From NCBI RefSeq assembly GCF_001540865.1, contig NC_033623.1:8214769-8278768 (forward strand): a stretch of 64,000 bases of DNA. The letters run 5' to 3'. The translations under genes were made by a program, and so were the position numbers. The notes beneath the pieces are model-generated. The model did no database searches. It had not been told where the DNA came from and saw only the letters and a list, made by a program, of their open reading frames with translations. Below, in pieces: positions 22,367 to 34,130 of the stretch. Numbering within the stretch: position 1 is the first letter of the stretch; each line of letters starts with the position of its first letter. The stretch comes from Ananas comosus (Eukaryota > Streptophyta > Magnoliopsida > Poales > Bromeliaceae).

Positions 22367-23333
22367 GCTCAAAGTCTGCTTTTGGGGTGGTATAGCCATC
22401 CATATCCCCACATGGAGGGGATTGTCGTCGAGTACTCCGGAGTGTCGGGCGATTAGGATCACTTGGAGGTCCGGACCACATGGAGGTCCGCAGACGATCC
22501 CGAGCTTGGGTGCACTTGGAGCTCCCTCCCCACTTTGGGATTGAAATGTGAGTTATTGGCGAACCCAAGGGCTTCGCTACAGATTGGGTAAAAGAACAGT
22601 GAACAATGTCATTGAACATTATTATTCAAACATTGATCGAATTCGTTAGAATGATAGTAAATCTTTACTATATGATGCATGCATTTATTATACATGATCA
22701 TGGACATGGTAGCATAGATTTTCTTTATGCCTTTACTGTTTTGAGATATCTATCTATCTATCTACCTGTTGTTGCTTGTGCCTACTTGGACCTAGTGGGG
22801 AGATCGGCAGAGTCGGCGGCCGAGTCCACTGGGAACTATGGAAGATAGTTCTCACCCCACTCTATTTTCAGTGGTAGGTACAGGGCTGCCGAGAGAGGAC
22901 CGCGGCAAGGGTATCGCGCCCGACCAGTGAGACCGTGGTAGTATAGTAGCATTCCTTTTTGCATTAGTATACCTATGTATTGAGAAAGATTCATTGTAGG
23001 TGAGGATTTGGAGAGCTATGTATTTTGGATGAAAGATATAACCATTTAAAGAAAATAATGTAAATGAAAAGGATGAACTATTGTAATAGTTAGCAAAGTA
23101 CTCTTTTTATTTCACATGTTATTCATGTGGATTACTTGCTCTTGTAGTTGCTGGCACTATTTGTGCCCCGTTGAATGTGTATGTTTAGAATTTAAATTCC
23201 TGAGAAATTCTTGTACACATTCTTGTTGTGAGCTTTAGGCGGACAGGGGAGGTGCTGTCCGTTCGGCGGTCCGCTCGCCGCGCCCGAATCGTGCCAAATT
23301 GGTAGTGGTTTCGGGGCGGGGCGTGACATACTT

Positions 23334-23690
23334 ATCCTCTGTTACAGTGTTATCCAATGCTATAAGTTCAGATTCCATAGTACTTCTAGCGATCAAAGAT
23401 TGTTTGGTTGACTTCCAAGAAACAGCTGCTCCTCCTGGGAGAAAAACAAATCCAGTAGTTGACTTTATATCAGCTATATCACTAATCTAATTAGCATCAC
23501 TATATCCTTCTAATACTGCAGGAAAGCCACTGTGATGTAATCCATATGACACAGTTCCCTTCAGGTATCCCAAAACTCTTTCTAAAGCATTCCAATGTTC
23601 TCTATTTGGATTATGGGTATATCTTCTCAATCTGTTTACAGCATAAGCCAAATCAGGTCTAGTATAGTCTACTAGATATCCCAGAGATCC
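23334..23690 (-). pseudogene. Copia RNase H, N-terminal part
   Basis: Minus-strand reading gives [17 protein letters not shown] sequence near 23640, [14 protein letters not shown] and [12 protein letters not shown], then runs into the insertion at 23333. The domain removes RNA from the RNA:DNA hybrid during reverse transcription. The frame has several stops. Confidence 0.8.
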
Positions 23691-23696
23691 TATAAT

Positions 23697-24874
23697 CTAC
23701 GCATATCTATTCTGATCGATTGGATCACCTCTATTCTTTTTAAGGTGTACACTAGAATCATAAGGTGTCACCACAGGTCTGACATCAAAATATCCAAACT
23801 TCTTCAGTAACTGTTCACTACAATGGGATTGGCTCATAACAATTTCTTTTGATTTTCTAATGATCTTCATGTTGAGAATTACATCTGCTTGCCCAAGATC
23901 CTTCATATCAAAATTCTCATTGAGTAATTTCTTCACATCATGTATCACATTCATATTGGTACCAAAAATCAAAATATCATCAACATACAAACATAAGATT
24001 ACAATCTGTCTGTTATATTCCTTTGAATATACACATTCATCAGACATATTCACACGAAAGCCATTTGCTACAACTAAGGAATCAAATTTCAGGTGTCATT
24101 GCTTAGGAGCTTGCTTAAGTCCATATAGAGATCTAGTCAATTTGCACACTTTGTTCTCATGACCAGAAACTACAAAACCTTTAGGTTGCTTCATATAGAT
24201 CTCTTCATCTAAGTCACCATTCATAAATGCTGTCTTAACATTCATTTAATGAACAATCAAATCATGGACAGAAACTAAGGCTATCAATATTCTAATTGAG
24301 GTAATTCTAGCAACAGGTGCATACACATCAAAATAATCTACACCTGGCTTCTATGCAAAGCCTTGTGCTACTAGTCTAGCCTTATACTTTTCTACAGAAC
24401 CATCAAGTCTCAACTTTTTCTTAAAAATCCATCTACAACCTACAGGCTTACATCCTAGAGGTAAATCAGTCAACTCCCAAGTATTATTCTGTAGAATAGA
24501 CTGTATCTCAAGATTAATAGCTTCTTTCCAAAATAACGCATCTACAAACTTCATAGCTTGGTCAAAGGTAGGTGGAGTATCTTCAACTAGTAGGATACAA
24601 AAATCATCTCTAAAAGTTTTCTTTACTCTAGGACGCTTACTTCTCCTAGGTTCAACCTCTTCTGTAGGTTCACTAACTCTAGGTCTACTAGAGCTACCTA
24701 CAGGCTTAGCTGGAGTAGGTTTATCTATTCTAGTTCTAAAAGGAAAGATATCCTCAAAGTATACTGCATCTCTAGCTTCAATAATGGTGTTGTTAGAAAT
24801 CTCATTAATCTCAGAGTTCGCCACTAGAAATCTATTAGCATTGCTATCTAATGCATAACCTATAAAAACTGCAT
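23697..24874 (-). pseudogene. Copia reverse transcriptase
   Basis: The N-terminal linker and first RT motifs read from 24824: WKEAINLEIQSILQNNTWEL, GCRWIFKKK and KARLVAQGFA, then a stop. Continuing in frame are DYFDVYAPVARITSIR, another stop, [28 protein letters not shown] with a stop just after, and LYVDDILIFG with the intact YVDD catalytic motif (about 23965), then FDMKDLG. At least three stops inactivate it. The 24825-24874 stretch joins it to integrase. Confidence 0.9.
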
Positions 24875-25716
24875 CTACAGTTTAGGTCCAATCTTCCTTC
24901 TTTTATTCTCAGGTATCTTAACTTTAGCTAGGCACCCCCACACTTTAAAATAATTCACATTAGGCTTCCTACCTTTCCAAAGCTCATAAGGAGACATATA
25001 AGAACTCTTGTGGGGAATTCTATTTAAAATCACACATGCAGAAATCAAAGCTTCCCCCCACAAGTTCTCGGGTGCACCTGAGCTAATAATCACCGAGTTC
25101 ACCATATCCATCAAAGTTCTATTCTTGCGTTCAGCAACTCCATTAGATTGAGGTGTATAAGGTGCAGTCATTTGATGTACAATTCCAAATTCTTGACAGA
25201 AAATAGTCATCTCATTTGAAGTATATTCACCTCCTCGATCAGATCTCAAAATCTTGATTTTCTTATCTAATTGATTTTCTACCTCAGCTTTATAAATTTT
25301 TAATCTGCTTAAAACCTCATCTTTTGTCTTTATCAAATAAACATAATAATACTTTGAATGATCATCTATAAAAGTCACAAAATATTTATTTCCGCCGCTA
25401 GTAGGTCTACTTCCATCACATACATCACTATGCACAAGTTCTAAAAGATTACAATCTCTATCCACTGATTTAAAAGATTTTCTAGCTCCTTAGTTTGCAC
25501 ACATATTTCACATTTGTGATCAGGTAAATTAGACTTAGGAATTAAATCAAGATGCATCAATCTTTTAATAGTATTATAATTTACATGTCCTAATCTCTCA
25601 TGCCAAATGTTAGTAGAATCAACATTCAAAACAATTGCACTTTCATTAATAGAGGGAGAAGATACCGATAGTTTAAACAGACCGTCACTCAAGAATCCCT
25701 TCCCTACAAAATTCAC
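24875..25716 (-). pseudogene. Copia integrase
   Basis: The zinc-binding HHCC region (WHERLGHVN ... CEICVQTK) lies at 25620-25480. The catalytic core follows with VHSDVCDG and FIDDHSKYYYVYL, RSDRGGEYTSNE, then NGVAERKNRTLMDM, so the D, D and E residues are present. A frame change near 25450 separates the zinc region from the core. The C-terminal part ends GPKL at 24875. It would insert cDNA into the genome. Confidence 0.92.
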
Positions 25717-25764
25717 TCCCTTTGTAATGACTACCTTATTACATTAAAAAACTAACTTAAAACC

Positions 25765-26979
25765 CTACTGAACTAAAAGAGAACCACTAATCAGATTCTT
25801 CCTAATATCGGGAACATGATGGACTCCGTGTAAGGTTAGGGTCTTCCCAGAGGTCAGTTTCAAATCTACTCGACCGGTCCCAAACACGCGAGAAGAGGCT
25901 ACATTCCCCATGTTCACCGATCCTCCACATGAGTCCTGATAGGTGGAAAACCAAGAGCGATCAGAGCAAGCATGAATGTTTGCTCCAGTATCTATCCACC
26001 AATCAGAAGAACTATAGGCAAGATTAACTTCAGCTAAACTAGATCCTAACCTGACAGTGGAGTTTGAAGGGTCAGGCCCAACAGTCAACATATTCATCTG
26101 GCGCTCAGGTGGAGCGTTCTTCTTCTTCTTAGGTGCATAAGGCCGAGTCTTGCGAAAATAGCAATCCTTCGCAAAGTGGTTGGTCTTCCCGCACACAAAG
26201 CAACCAAAGTTGCCTCCACTCCCGTCAGGTTTAGGCTTCTTAAAGTTTGGGTTGAACTTTCTATAATGGAAAGGTTTATTCTTAAAGTTCCTATGAGGCT
26301 GAAAGTTTCTACCCTTATTTTTAGGATTCTCTACTAGGTTGGCTTGAGTTGTGGGTTCACTAGGCTTCTTATCCTTAGCTCGGTTCGACTCTTCTATCCT
26401 AATAGATCTGAGGACATAATTCTGGGAAAGCTCCCTTTGATTATGGTTAAGATCATTTGCATGGTTCGACCAAGAGGGTGGCAACTTATCTATAAGGGTG
26501 GCTACTAAAAAGCTCTCATCAAGATCTACACCACTAGATCTAAGCTGCTCAATTATATACTCAAAATCATGAAGCTGCTCAGACATAGACTTATTATCCA
26601 CCAATTTAAACTTAATTAAATCTGAGGCTTGGTATCTCTTCTGGGTAGGATCAATCTGACCATACTTATTTTCTAAGGATGTCCAAAGTTCCCTAGCTGT
26701 TTTAGCACTACAGTATATGTCATACAGTTTATCAGATAGGGTACTAAGAATCCGGTTCAAGCAATGATAGTTGATCCTATTAGTGTCAACATGAGGTATG
26801 GTTGTAGGTGTAGGTATAGTTTCAGTAGCAGGAGGAGTGGATCCGGCTTGGGCTCGGCTCCGAGTATGCGGTCTGTTGACCGTAGTCTGGATTGCACCTT
26901 CAGGTGCAGATCCATTGCTATTCTCGACAGGATCTGAGATAGCAGACACAAGCCAATGTGTGGTGAGCCATAACCTCAT
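25765..26979 (-). pseudogene. Copia Gag and aspartic protease (404-codon open frame)
   Basis: The longest open frame of the element. The Gag domain ([34 protein letters not shown]) is followed by a CCHC knuckle [14 protein letters not shown] near residue 260. The retropepsin-type motif [12 protein letters not shown] is near residue 330, with the Asp-Thr-Gly active site. This part is uninterrupted, but the polyprotein is broken downstream, so the element as a whole is a pseudogene. Confidence 0.9.
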
Positions 26980-27340
26980 TTGGTTCTACCACCTTTTAAA
27001 GTTACGACCATCAAAGGTGAACGGTTTCGCCGAATACGAATCCTCCATCATGAAAAATTTGTTTACAAATAATCCTAATATAATGTCACAAGACTATTCT
27101 AAGGTTTACAGAAATTATGTTTAGTGACAGTATAATTATATAGGTACTGAAAGATAAATATATGGCAGCAACAAAATATTGTAATATTAATTATCAGTGT
27201 AAGAATAACAGTATGTATATATGTTAAGAATTATAATAACATTAATCTCATGACACATATATATTATTCTATAGCAAAATAATATTCTATGTATTATATT
27301 AAAGAAAATAGAAAGATTAAAGTCACTCTTGCTTCTAGAA

Positions 27341-28220
27341 TGTTGGAAACTTAGTCTCTTTCTAAAATCTTTAGTAAAATATCTTTATAAACAATTTTGA
27401 TTGAAAACAATTTAACTTCTGTTTTAAAAAGCTTGATCAAAAAATTAAATAGTTAATGTTATAGAGATTAAGAGATCAGATGAAGCCCGTGCGTCGAGGC
27501 GTGCAAATGCACTGTCCTAGAAGCAAGATTGCCCCTCCACGTACGAGGCTCCGACGATCACTCCTAGCGATACAACGACCACTGTCCATCCCGTCGGCAC
27601 GTCTTCAGGGTGGCGCAACACGAACCGTATGAGCTTTTAGAGATCCAGCAAAATAGTAAAGTTCAGTGTAAACTATATATATTGTACTTAATGTAGAAGA
27701 GGATTAGAGAGAATGAAAAGGTGCAATCTCGGGTTATGTTCACAGCCAATGCACAAATGCACCACTACCTCTCTTCATATAGGATAGCTTCATGAGTCCA
27801 GGATCTTGCCATTTCCCGAGATTTGACCAGCCCCTTCCTGAGTTGGACCAAATATAGAGATAATCCATATTAGATTTCTTGGGTTAATAAAATAATATAT
27901 AATATAATAATATTAAAATTCAATAAAATAAAATGTGTAGATGAACCAGGTTCACGCGCGCCGCCGCCCGGCCCGCTCGTGCTCGTGCGTGCGTTTAGTC
28001 GAAAGCTTCACTCTCATGTTTTCCCAAATAATTAACTTGAGAGTAAGAGAGTATATAAGGTGTAGCAACATGCCTTCGCTTTCCAATGTGGGACTAAACT
28101 CCTCATGTGGAAACTAAGGCACGGGCTCCCAGGCAAGGTCCATAGAGAGTTGGGTTGCCCAGGAAGCCCATGGGCTAAAATCAAGTTTTAAATCACTGTT
28201 TTAAATAATTAAAACTAACA
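27341..28220 (-). repeat. 5' LTR of the Copia element (880 bp)
   Basis: Boundaries match the left LTR (TGTTGGAAACTTAG to AATTAAAACTAACA). It lacks two short segments present in the left copy. The GC-rich block GCGCGCCGCCGCCCGGCCCG lies at 27956-27975. Confidence 0.92.
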
Positions 28221-29205
28221 TACTTTAGGTGATGTTTTTTGCAAGCGAATGTGATATTTGATTCTATTAATGTTATGTCTCACGAGTCTCTTGGTCATGA
28301 CTAGCTGCTGAGTAAAGTATTGTTTGTGTGTTAAGTTCTGGACTTTGTGCTTCCAAAACAATAATTTTATCACTAGTTGAATCACCCTATGTTTTAATCT
28401 CAAAAACAAAAAAAAACTAGTTGGTTTTGCTAGTTTTGTGTGCATTTTTTGCATTTGTGGTATCTTTATCACACTATAGTATGAGATCTGATAAGCCTGC
28501 AAGTGGGTAAGATGAACTTAGTTTTGTTGCACATACAAATTTTGGTGTGACAAAAGATATAAAGAAGTTTAAAAAATGCTATCAAATTTTTAGAGCCCTG
28601 CTAATCATAGCACATTTGAAAATTCTTTAGCTTCTACAAAGTACGTGTGTGGGGAATGGAAAAGTAATTATAATAAGGTGTTTTCATTAAATGTCAAGGC
28701 TGATCTTCTTGCTAGCTAGCCAAATATGCGTTCGTCGGTGGGCTCCCTTTGATTCTCTGATTTCTTAATGTGCTTGCGGGCTTGTTAGTTGGTCTTGCTA
28801 ACTTTTCTATTATATCACAAATGTTAATTAGTCTTCCTAGCTTTCATATACACTGTTAACAATGAGGAAATTCTAAAATGGGGCCTATTTTTTCCACAAA
28901 CGACCTACAGTATCAGGGTACTACCCAACTCAAGAATCATCATATCTTCTACTTGAAGTATCTTTAACTAGTAGTGATGGACCCACATGATCTCTAAAAA
29001 ATCTCTCCATCCTTCGTTATCTTGCCTATTTTAATAAACTGATAGTTTTTTAAAAGATTGGATCAAATATTAACCACCCAGCATAACAGCTGAAATTTAA
29101 CTCCTTTAGTTACTCAATTGGTTTAAGTTCATTATAAATGTGTGCAACTGGTATTGAGTTGCCTTATTGACTTTGTTTTAATATAAATATTTTATTTGTG
29201 ATCAG
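28221..29205. other. AT-rich spacer 5' of the protease exon
   Basis: No further exon of the protease gene could be recognised upstream, although this is where it would lie. No clear repeats. Confidence 0.4.
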
Positions 29206-29322
29206 GCGCTTTATTTTTGTGTCCCATTTCGTGAGCAACTACTGGAGTATTATGCAAATAACAAAAACATAGGAGATGCAGAAGAGAATCTGTTAACATG
29301 CTTGACAGACCTATCCACTCAG
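29206..29322 (+). pseudogene. Isolated exon of a ubiquitin-specific protease (UBP3/UBP4-like)
   Basis: A 117-bp, exactly 39-codon segment lies between an acceptor (TGTGATCAG) and a donor (CAG|GTAATT). It reads [16 protein letters not shown] near its start and [12 protein letters not shown] at its end. This matches the segment just after the catalytic Cys box in plant UBP3/UBP4-type deubiquitinases. The Cys box exon upstream and the ISSQKKKTG-type exon downstream were not found. It is a gene fragment or a relic of a degraded gene; being open and splice-competent suggests it is recent. Confidence 0.75.
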
Positions 29323-29423
29323 GTAATTCGAAGGCCTTTTGATTTTGGTGTTTCTCTACTTTTTTCTATTAGGGTTCATTAGTTGAATATTTAACCCAGA
29401 GTCATGTGGGGCCTAATATTCTT

Positions 29424-29575
29424 CTTCTTTTTTTTGAGAGAAAGGTAGCATGCTACCCGCTTCGTTTATTTCATTTAAAAATAAACTTACTGAAAATGTG
29501 AATCAACTAGGATTCAAACTTGGGTCTCGGGTACCAACCATTATGCCCTTTTGCCACTTGCGCCAGGGGCCTAAT
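29424..29575 (-). mobile_element. tRNA-derived SINE with 16-bp target duplication
   Basis: Minus strand: head GGCGCAAGTGGCAAAAGGGC, GGTTGGTACCCGAGACCC, B-box-like AGTTTGAATCCTAGTTG, TTTCAGTAAGTTTATTT, tail GGGTAGCATGCTACC and TTTCTCTC, then poly-A. GGGGCCTAATATTCTT is duplicated at 29408-29423 and 29576-29591. This is the most complete copy of the family here. Confidence 0.9.
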
Positions 29576-29591
29576 ATTCTTAGTAGAGCTT

Positions 29592-29933
29592 ACACTTGTA
29601 CAATGTAGAAGTTTAATGATAAATTGCTTAACAACTTGTGGATAGGGCCTACAATTTGAACCGCTTCTCCTCCTATTCCTGCCATGAAAGAAAGGAGAAA
29701 AGGTACACTTTTCAAAGAGTTTTCTTATGCATTTACTTTATATTTCTAGATTTACTTTATATTTCTATAATTTGTGAAGGCAGTTAGTACAGTATGGTTG
29801 ATTTTGAGCCTACTTTTGAAGTGTCCTATTGGTGAGAGTAAAAATTCAACAATTTTAAATATAATGTGATTTACTGTAACTTTTCCCACACATATTCAAT
29901 CTTGAAAATAAACACATACTTATTCATACTAGT
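29592..29933. other. Spacer, nothing recognised
   Basis: AT-rich sequence between the SINE and the ATTCGCGAAT element; no gene or structured repeat seen. Confidence 0.4.
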
Positions 29934-30614
29934 GTTAGTTAATTCGCGAATTATTCGCGAATTTTTGAAAAAATGAATTAAACGGCCGTTTTCGTATTTT
30001 TCCGAAAAATTCAGAAAAAAACGTGATTTTTTGGAGAAAAATAATTATTCGCGAATTATTCGCGATTTGCGAATAATCCGTTCAAAAAAACGGCCCGCTC
30101 GCGGCAAGACCAGCGCCCGCGCTTGAGGGTCGCGAGCCGCNTACCACTAATAGGTAGCTACACTCTTTTTCCACAGTACCAAATTGAAATCTAGTTGTCA
30201 AGTCCAAAAAAGGGAAAAAAAAAAAAAAAAAAAAAAACCCACTTTCTGTGTCACTCAGATAAACCCATAAAATAAGATCCTTTCACTCTTCACCATATTT
30301 ATGCTCTCCCATCTATGGCAACAATAGACAACCATTAGCACTCTTTGAGTCCTTATCTCATTTTCATTTATCAGTCCCACTTTGTTAATGAATAACATAA
30401 ATCTTGAGAGAAAAAAAGAACTTAATTTAATAGCCGAATTTTTGATCCTGAATTTTTAATTGGTGAACGTATAATATCCATATAAATCACGTATCTAAAT
30501 AATTGGCTAATCAGTTTTTTAGCCGTATTTTTTTACGAATTTAAAAATTAGAAGACAAATTTTATCCGAATTATATCCGTACCGAATTTTTGCCGAATCC
30601 AAATTAAATAACTA
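29934..30614. mobile_element. ATTCGCGAAT-repeat element, copy A
   Basis: The left end carries tandem AATTCGCGAATTATTCGCGAA-type palindromes. The right part (30420-30614) is the reverse complement of 54680-54850 in copy B. Short inverted ends (TTAGTTAATT / AATTAAATAACTA) fit a non-autonomous DNA transposon, perhaps hAT-like. A GC-rich patch with one N (30141) and a 20-odd A run interrupt the middle. There is no transposase. Confidence 0.6.
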
Positions 30615-31244
30615 TGATTCATGCCACTAATTGCAAAAATATTATTTTTAAAACAGATTCTTCGGGACTTTGTCATCGATCTGAGCAAGCTTTAAAAGTG
30701 GAACAACGAGTTTAAGCATTTATAATTTGGGGCTTTTTCGATATTATAGGTGTTTACTGTCATTTAGAATTTGTTATTTTTTGGTTAAATTTTGAATAAG
30801 TATTTTGTTGTTAGAACTTATGTTCAAAATTTAATTTGAATATTGAGATTGTAATTTGAAAGTAAGACTATTTGTTATACAAATTATTAATGCTCTTTGG
30901 TTATTACTATTTTTTAATTTTTCAATTTATTGTAGTATTTAGTTGTGGAACAAGTATTTAATATGAATTATAATTGCCGCTATAAGCTTTGTTTATCAAA
31001 CATTTAGTATGTTTTTGGTGGCAATTATAGTTAATTATAGTGGTATTTATAATAGTTGCTATTATATAGTATTTAGCGGCATTTATTTACACTTTTACCA
31101 CCGCCGGAACAAATGCCAGTATAACTTTTACCGAGCCTACCAATAGCAGCAATTATCATAATTGCCACAGAATTATTTAGTGGTAATTATAATTGCCAGA
31201 AATTTAAAAAATAATCTCCACTAAAACTTAATTTTGTTGTAGCA
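30615..31244. repeat. Possible MITE remnant with repeated ATAATTGCC motifs
   Basis: Direct and inverted copies of GGCAATTATA/TATAATTGCC recur at 30970-31200. The segment ends TTTTGTTGTAG at about 31243, like a CACTA terminus. The left end is not resolved. Confidence 0.35.
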
Positions 31245-32950
31245 TGCCATGAAACGTGTGATGAGATATCTCGTTGGTATCAAAACTTATGACTTATTTT
31301 ATAGGAAGTATCCTACTATAATTGAGGGTTAAAATGATACTGACTGGAATATCCTATCAAGCGATTCTCTCTTTACGGCTGATTTTATTTTTACTTTAGT
31401 AGTTGGTGCTATATGCTAGAAATCTAAAAGGCAAACTATCATTGCTAACTCAACTATGGAAGCCGAGCTTATTGCCTTAGCTTCAGTTAGCGAGGAAGCT
31501 AGTTGGTTGAGAGTCTTGTTGTCTAAGATTCCATTTCTGAAAAAATCAGTTCCATTTGTATTAATACACTGTGATAGTACAACTGCTATATATTGGTAGA
31601 ATAAGAAATAGTTATTATAACGGTAAATCCAAATCCGTGAGAAAAAAATATAGTATTGTGAAATCATATATATATGAACAATGATATTATCAGTATAGAT
31701 TATATTCAATCTACTGATAATCTAGCAGATCCATTAATCAAGGCTTTGGAAGGTCTAGAGCACATCGAGGGAGATAGAGTTGAAGCCTATAACATCATGA
31801 ACCACGTATGTGAATACTCAACCCAATAATCAGAGATCCTTAAAATTAGGTTCAATAGAAAAAAAATAAATCATATGGTAGTCGTAAAGAATGCACAATA
31901 TATAGATCTATGTGAACGCATCTTTACCTATCATATAGTGTGGGTGCATTTATCCTGTAATGAAAAGAGGGTTGAGTTATTTCTCTTAATCAAATATGTG
32001 GCTCTTATAAGCAAGGTGTCAAAATTACAAGAGCACATTTGACGGATTTCACCTATGTGAGTATGGATATGAGGCTGCTTTCTATGAGAATCGACTTATT
32101 CTCACACATGCTTATGAAAATCAGAATCAGCACAAGACTGTAACGCGCTAGCTAGTAAAACTCATGTCAACACCTGAACTGTTATATGTTAGTGACTCTT
32201 TATTTTTCCTAAGTAGTCAAAATTCAAGTTTGAGACCACTCTGACTCTAGAGTAGAAATCACTGTTTTACTAAGTGAATGTGCAATGCAGAGCACACCTT
32301 CGTTACGTATAATGATTCCTCTTTGGCCATCAAACTTTCATATATATTTAATAATAAAATGAGTGGAAAAATATTATTACATTTTATTATTAAATATTAA
32401 TTCTTTTATTATAACCTGTGCATTGAAGGTGATATAACCTATCTTTTAGTTAGTAAATTTTGAACCTAAGAGATTTTACATTTACAATACTAGACTTACT
32501 CTTGTAAATTTCTATGTACTTAACTCCTATCTTTATTCCTACAATTTATGAACTACAGTAAATGTCATGTAACTCTTATCATAAGATGCCTATAAATTGA
32601 GCTTCGTTTTTGCTTTGGAAAATAACACAAAAAAAAGCAATAACAAAAGAAAAACTAATTCTTGAGAGAGAGAGCGACCAAAGAAAGGTATTCTTTTAGT
32701 GGAGCTTTGAGCTCATCCACTTGTGCAAAGTTGGTAAAGTCAGACAACGAGGGTCAAGCTGTTGTCTCCTTGAGGAGATAAGCTAGTCAGTGTTCTACTG
32801 CATCGGTTCAAAAGTTTTGCCAATCATAGAGAACTTGAATCTCCTTAAAGAGAGCGAGATTTTTGTGCCTCGGCTTGATTGGCTCGTCGATACTTTTTAT
32901 ATTATTTTGTAGTCTAACATTTATTCTTGAATATTTACACCAACACTAAT
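31245..32950 (+). mobile_element. Copia 3' remnant: RNase H and probable 3' LTR
   Basis: From 31247 the plus strand reads a decayed RNase H: MKRVMRYLVGIKTYDL, CWKSKRQTIIANSTMEAELI, SEEASWLRVLL, HCDSTTAIYW, with several stops and a frame change near 31650. After about 31840 comes LTR-like sequence containing GCCTATAAATTGAGCTTCG (TATA-like, 32590) and an A-rich leader. It is a different, more diverged Copia lineage from 18775-28220 and lies in the opposite orientation. LTR edges are approximate. Confidence 0.7.
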
Positions 32951-33219
32951 TATCAACTTCTAAAAAGTTACATCATAATTTTACTAAAAGCATCAAAATG
33001 CCACAACATAATTTTACTAACATCATAAAAAAGCGACAAAATAGCATTGTGTCACAAGAGATGGCTGCTTACTTATTGCCATAGGTCTAAAAAAGTTGCA
33101 GAAATTATAGCATTGTGGTATTGCAAAACGCAACCACAGATAATTTTTTTCTAAATCTTTGAACACATATATATATGGCTAAAGTTTAAATCTAATATTA
33201 CTAGTGGACATTGATCGTT
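32951..33219. other. Spacer, nothing recognised
   Basis: It contains loosely repeated ACATAATTTTACTAA motifs at 32965-33030, possibly MITE-derived. No gene seen. Confidence 0.3.
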
Positions 33220-33326
33220 TCTAGTGCAAGTGGAGAAGGACTTGATGTTATGGTACCTAAGTTTCCAAGTTCGAATCCTAATTGTTTCACATTTCTATCT
33301 AAGTTTATTTTTTTTAAAAAAAAATA
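33220..33326 (+). mobile_element. SINE of the same tRNA-derived family, 3'-truncated
   Basis: AGTGCAAGTGGAGAAGG, TGGTACCTAAG, the clear B-box-like AAGTTCGAATCCTAATTG and TTCACATTTC, then TAAGTTTATTT and an A-rich end. The GGTAGC hairpin is missing. The region to 33425 continues as A-rich sequence. Confidence 0.7.
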
Positions 33327-33901
33327 AAGTTTTATTTATAAAAAAAAAACAAAACGTGTAGCATTAAAAAAAAATAAAATTATATTTCTAAAAGAAATAA
33401 ATAAAGCATGTAGAATGCTAGTGGTACACCTCAAAGTAGAATCTACATCATATATTTATCAAAATACCGGTACATCCAAAGTAGAATTAATATATATATC
33501 TTATATTTTTGTTTTATCTAGAATCATAATTCTCAATTTATGACATTATTATTATTTTGTGATGGAGGGTACTGCAAGGTCTTTACCCCTTTCGTGGCAT
33601 AAAAGTAGAACTTTCCGAAGTTTAATGTCTGTAGATAGAACGAAACAAGCGTTTAAAAGCTTTTTGTGTAGAGAAAGCCAAAAAAGCTTTTTCTAGATCA
33701 CATTGTTGAGGAAGTGAAGGACATGCAAATAAATCACAGTTTGACTAAAGAACAAACTGGTCAACATGCTGACGAAGTGGTCGGCTATTGGGAGTTGACT
33801 GTTCGACTGCTAAAGCATGCAGGCTAATACAAAACCACTAGGTAATTGGGTATACGTATAACAAGTAAAGAAAGCTCTGGTTAAGTTTTTGTCCTTTATA
33901 C
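33327..33901. other. Spacer, nothing recognised
   Basis: AT-rich; no gene or structured repeat was recognised. The last 19 bases are the left copy of the LINE-tail duplication. Confidence 0.35.
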
Positions 33902-34130
33902 GTATAACAAGTTGTTGTTTCGGCTCCAGCTACTATCCCTTCTCTCCCTATTAACACCCTTCCTTTTTTCGTTCTTTTTGTTTTCTTTCTGCCTTTCAAT
34001 TTATTTCACCCTTTTTTGCCTGTTTTTTCGGAGGCCCTAGCTGCTTCCATTTTGTACGCTTAGTTCATTTTGCTTAATGAATGAAGCAGATAGCTTGCTA
34101 TCTATTTCTCAAAAAAAAAAAAAAAAAAAA
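33902..34130 (+). mobile_element. 5'-truncated LINE tail with 19-bp target duplication
   Basis: The 229 bp match the 3' end of the LINE at 11827-17815: CGGAGGCC, AGCTGCTTCCA, then AATGAATGAAGCAGATAGC, TTGCTATC, TTTCTC and about 20 A. AAGTTTTTGTCCTTTATAC is duplicated at 33883-33901 and 34131-34149. This supports target-primed insertion by the same LINE lineage. Confidence 0.88.

Larger units (their letters stand above)
20580..23328 (-). mobile_element. 2749-bp LTR-like insertion (TGTCACGCCC family) in Copia RNase H
   Basis: On the minus strand it starts TGTCACGCCCCGCCCCG and ends CACTTCCTTACA. The flanks are CACTT (20575-20579) and TACTT (23329-23333), a 5-bp duplication with one change. Ignoring the element and one duplicate, the RNase H frame continues correctly. 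A second member of almost identical length (2750 bp) lies at 58345-61094. Internally there is a pyrimidine/purine-rich stretch (21142-21330), an ACCGGT cluster and a 50-bp minisatellite. No coding region is credible. It is best read as a long solo LTR; a non-autonomous element without internal domain is the alternative. Confidence 0.85.
18775..28220 (-). mobile_element. Ty1/Copia retrotransposon with two LTRs, interrupted by an LTR-like insertion
   Basis: Paired LTRs (18775-19726 and 27341-28220) enclose gag, protease, integrase, reverse transcriptase and RNase H in Copia order on the minus strand. The 2749-bp insertion 20580-23328 splits RNase H, leaving about 6.7 kb of Copia. A polypurine tract abuts the left (3') LTR. 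A classical TGGTATCAGAGC primer site is not visible beside the right (5') LTR, where the internal sequence starts TTCTAGAAGCAAGAG. Several stops inactivate pol. The flanks (ACTAA left, TACTT right) are not a duplication. Confidence 0.92.
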
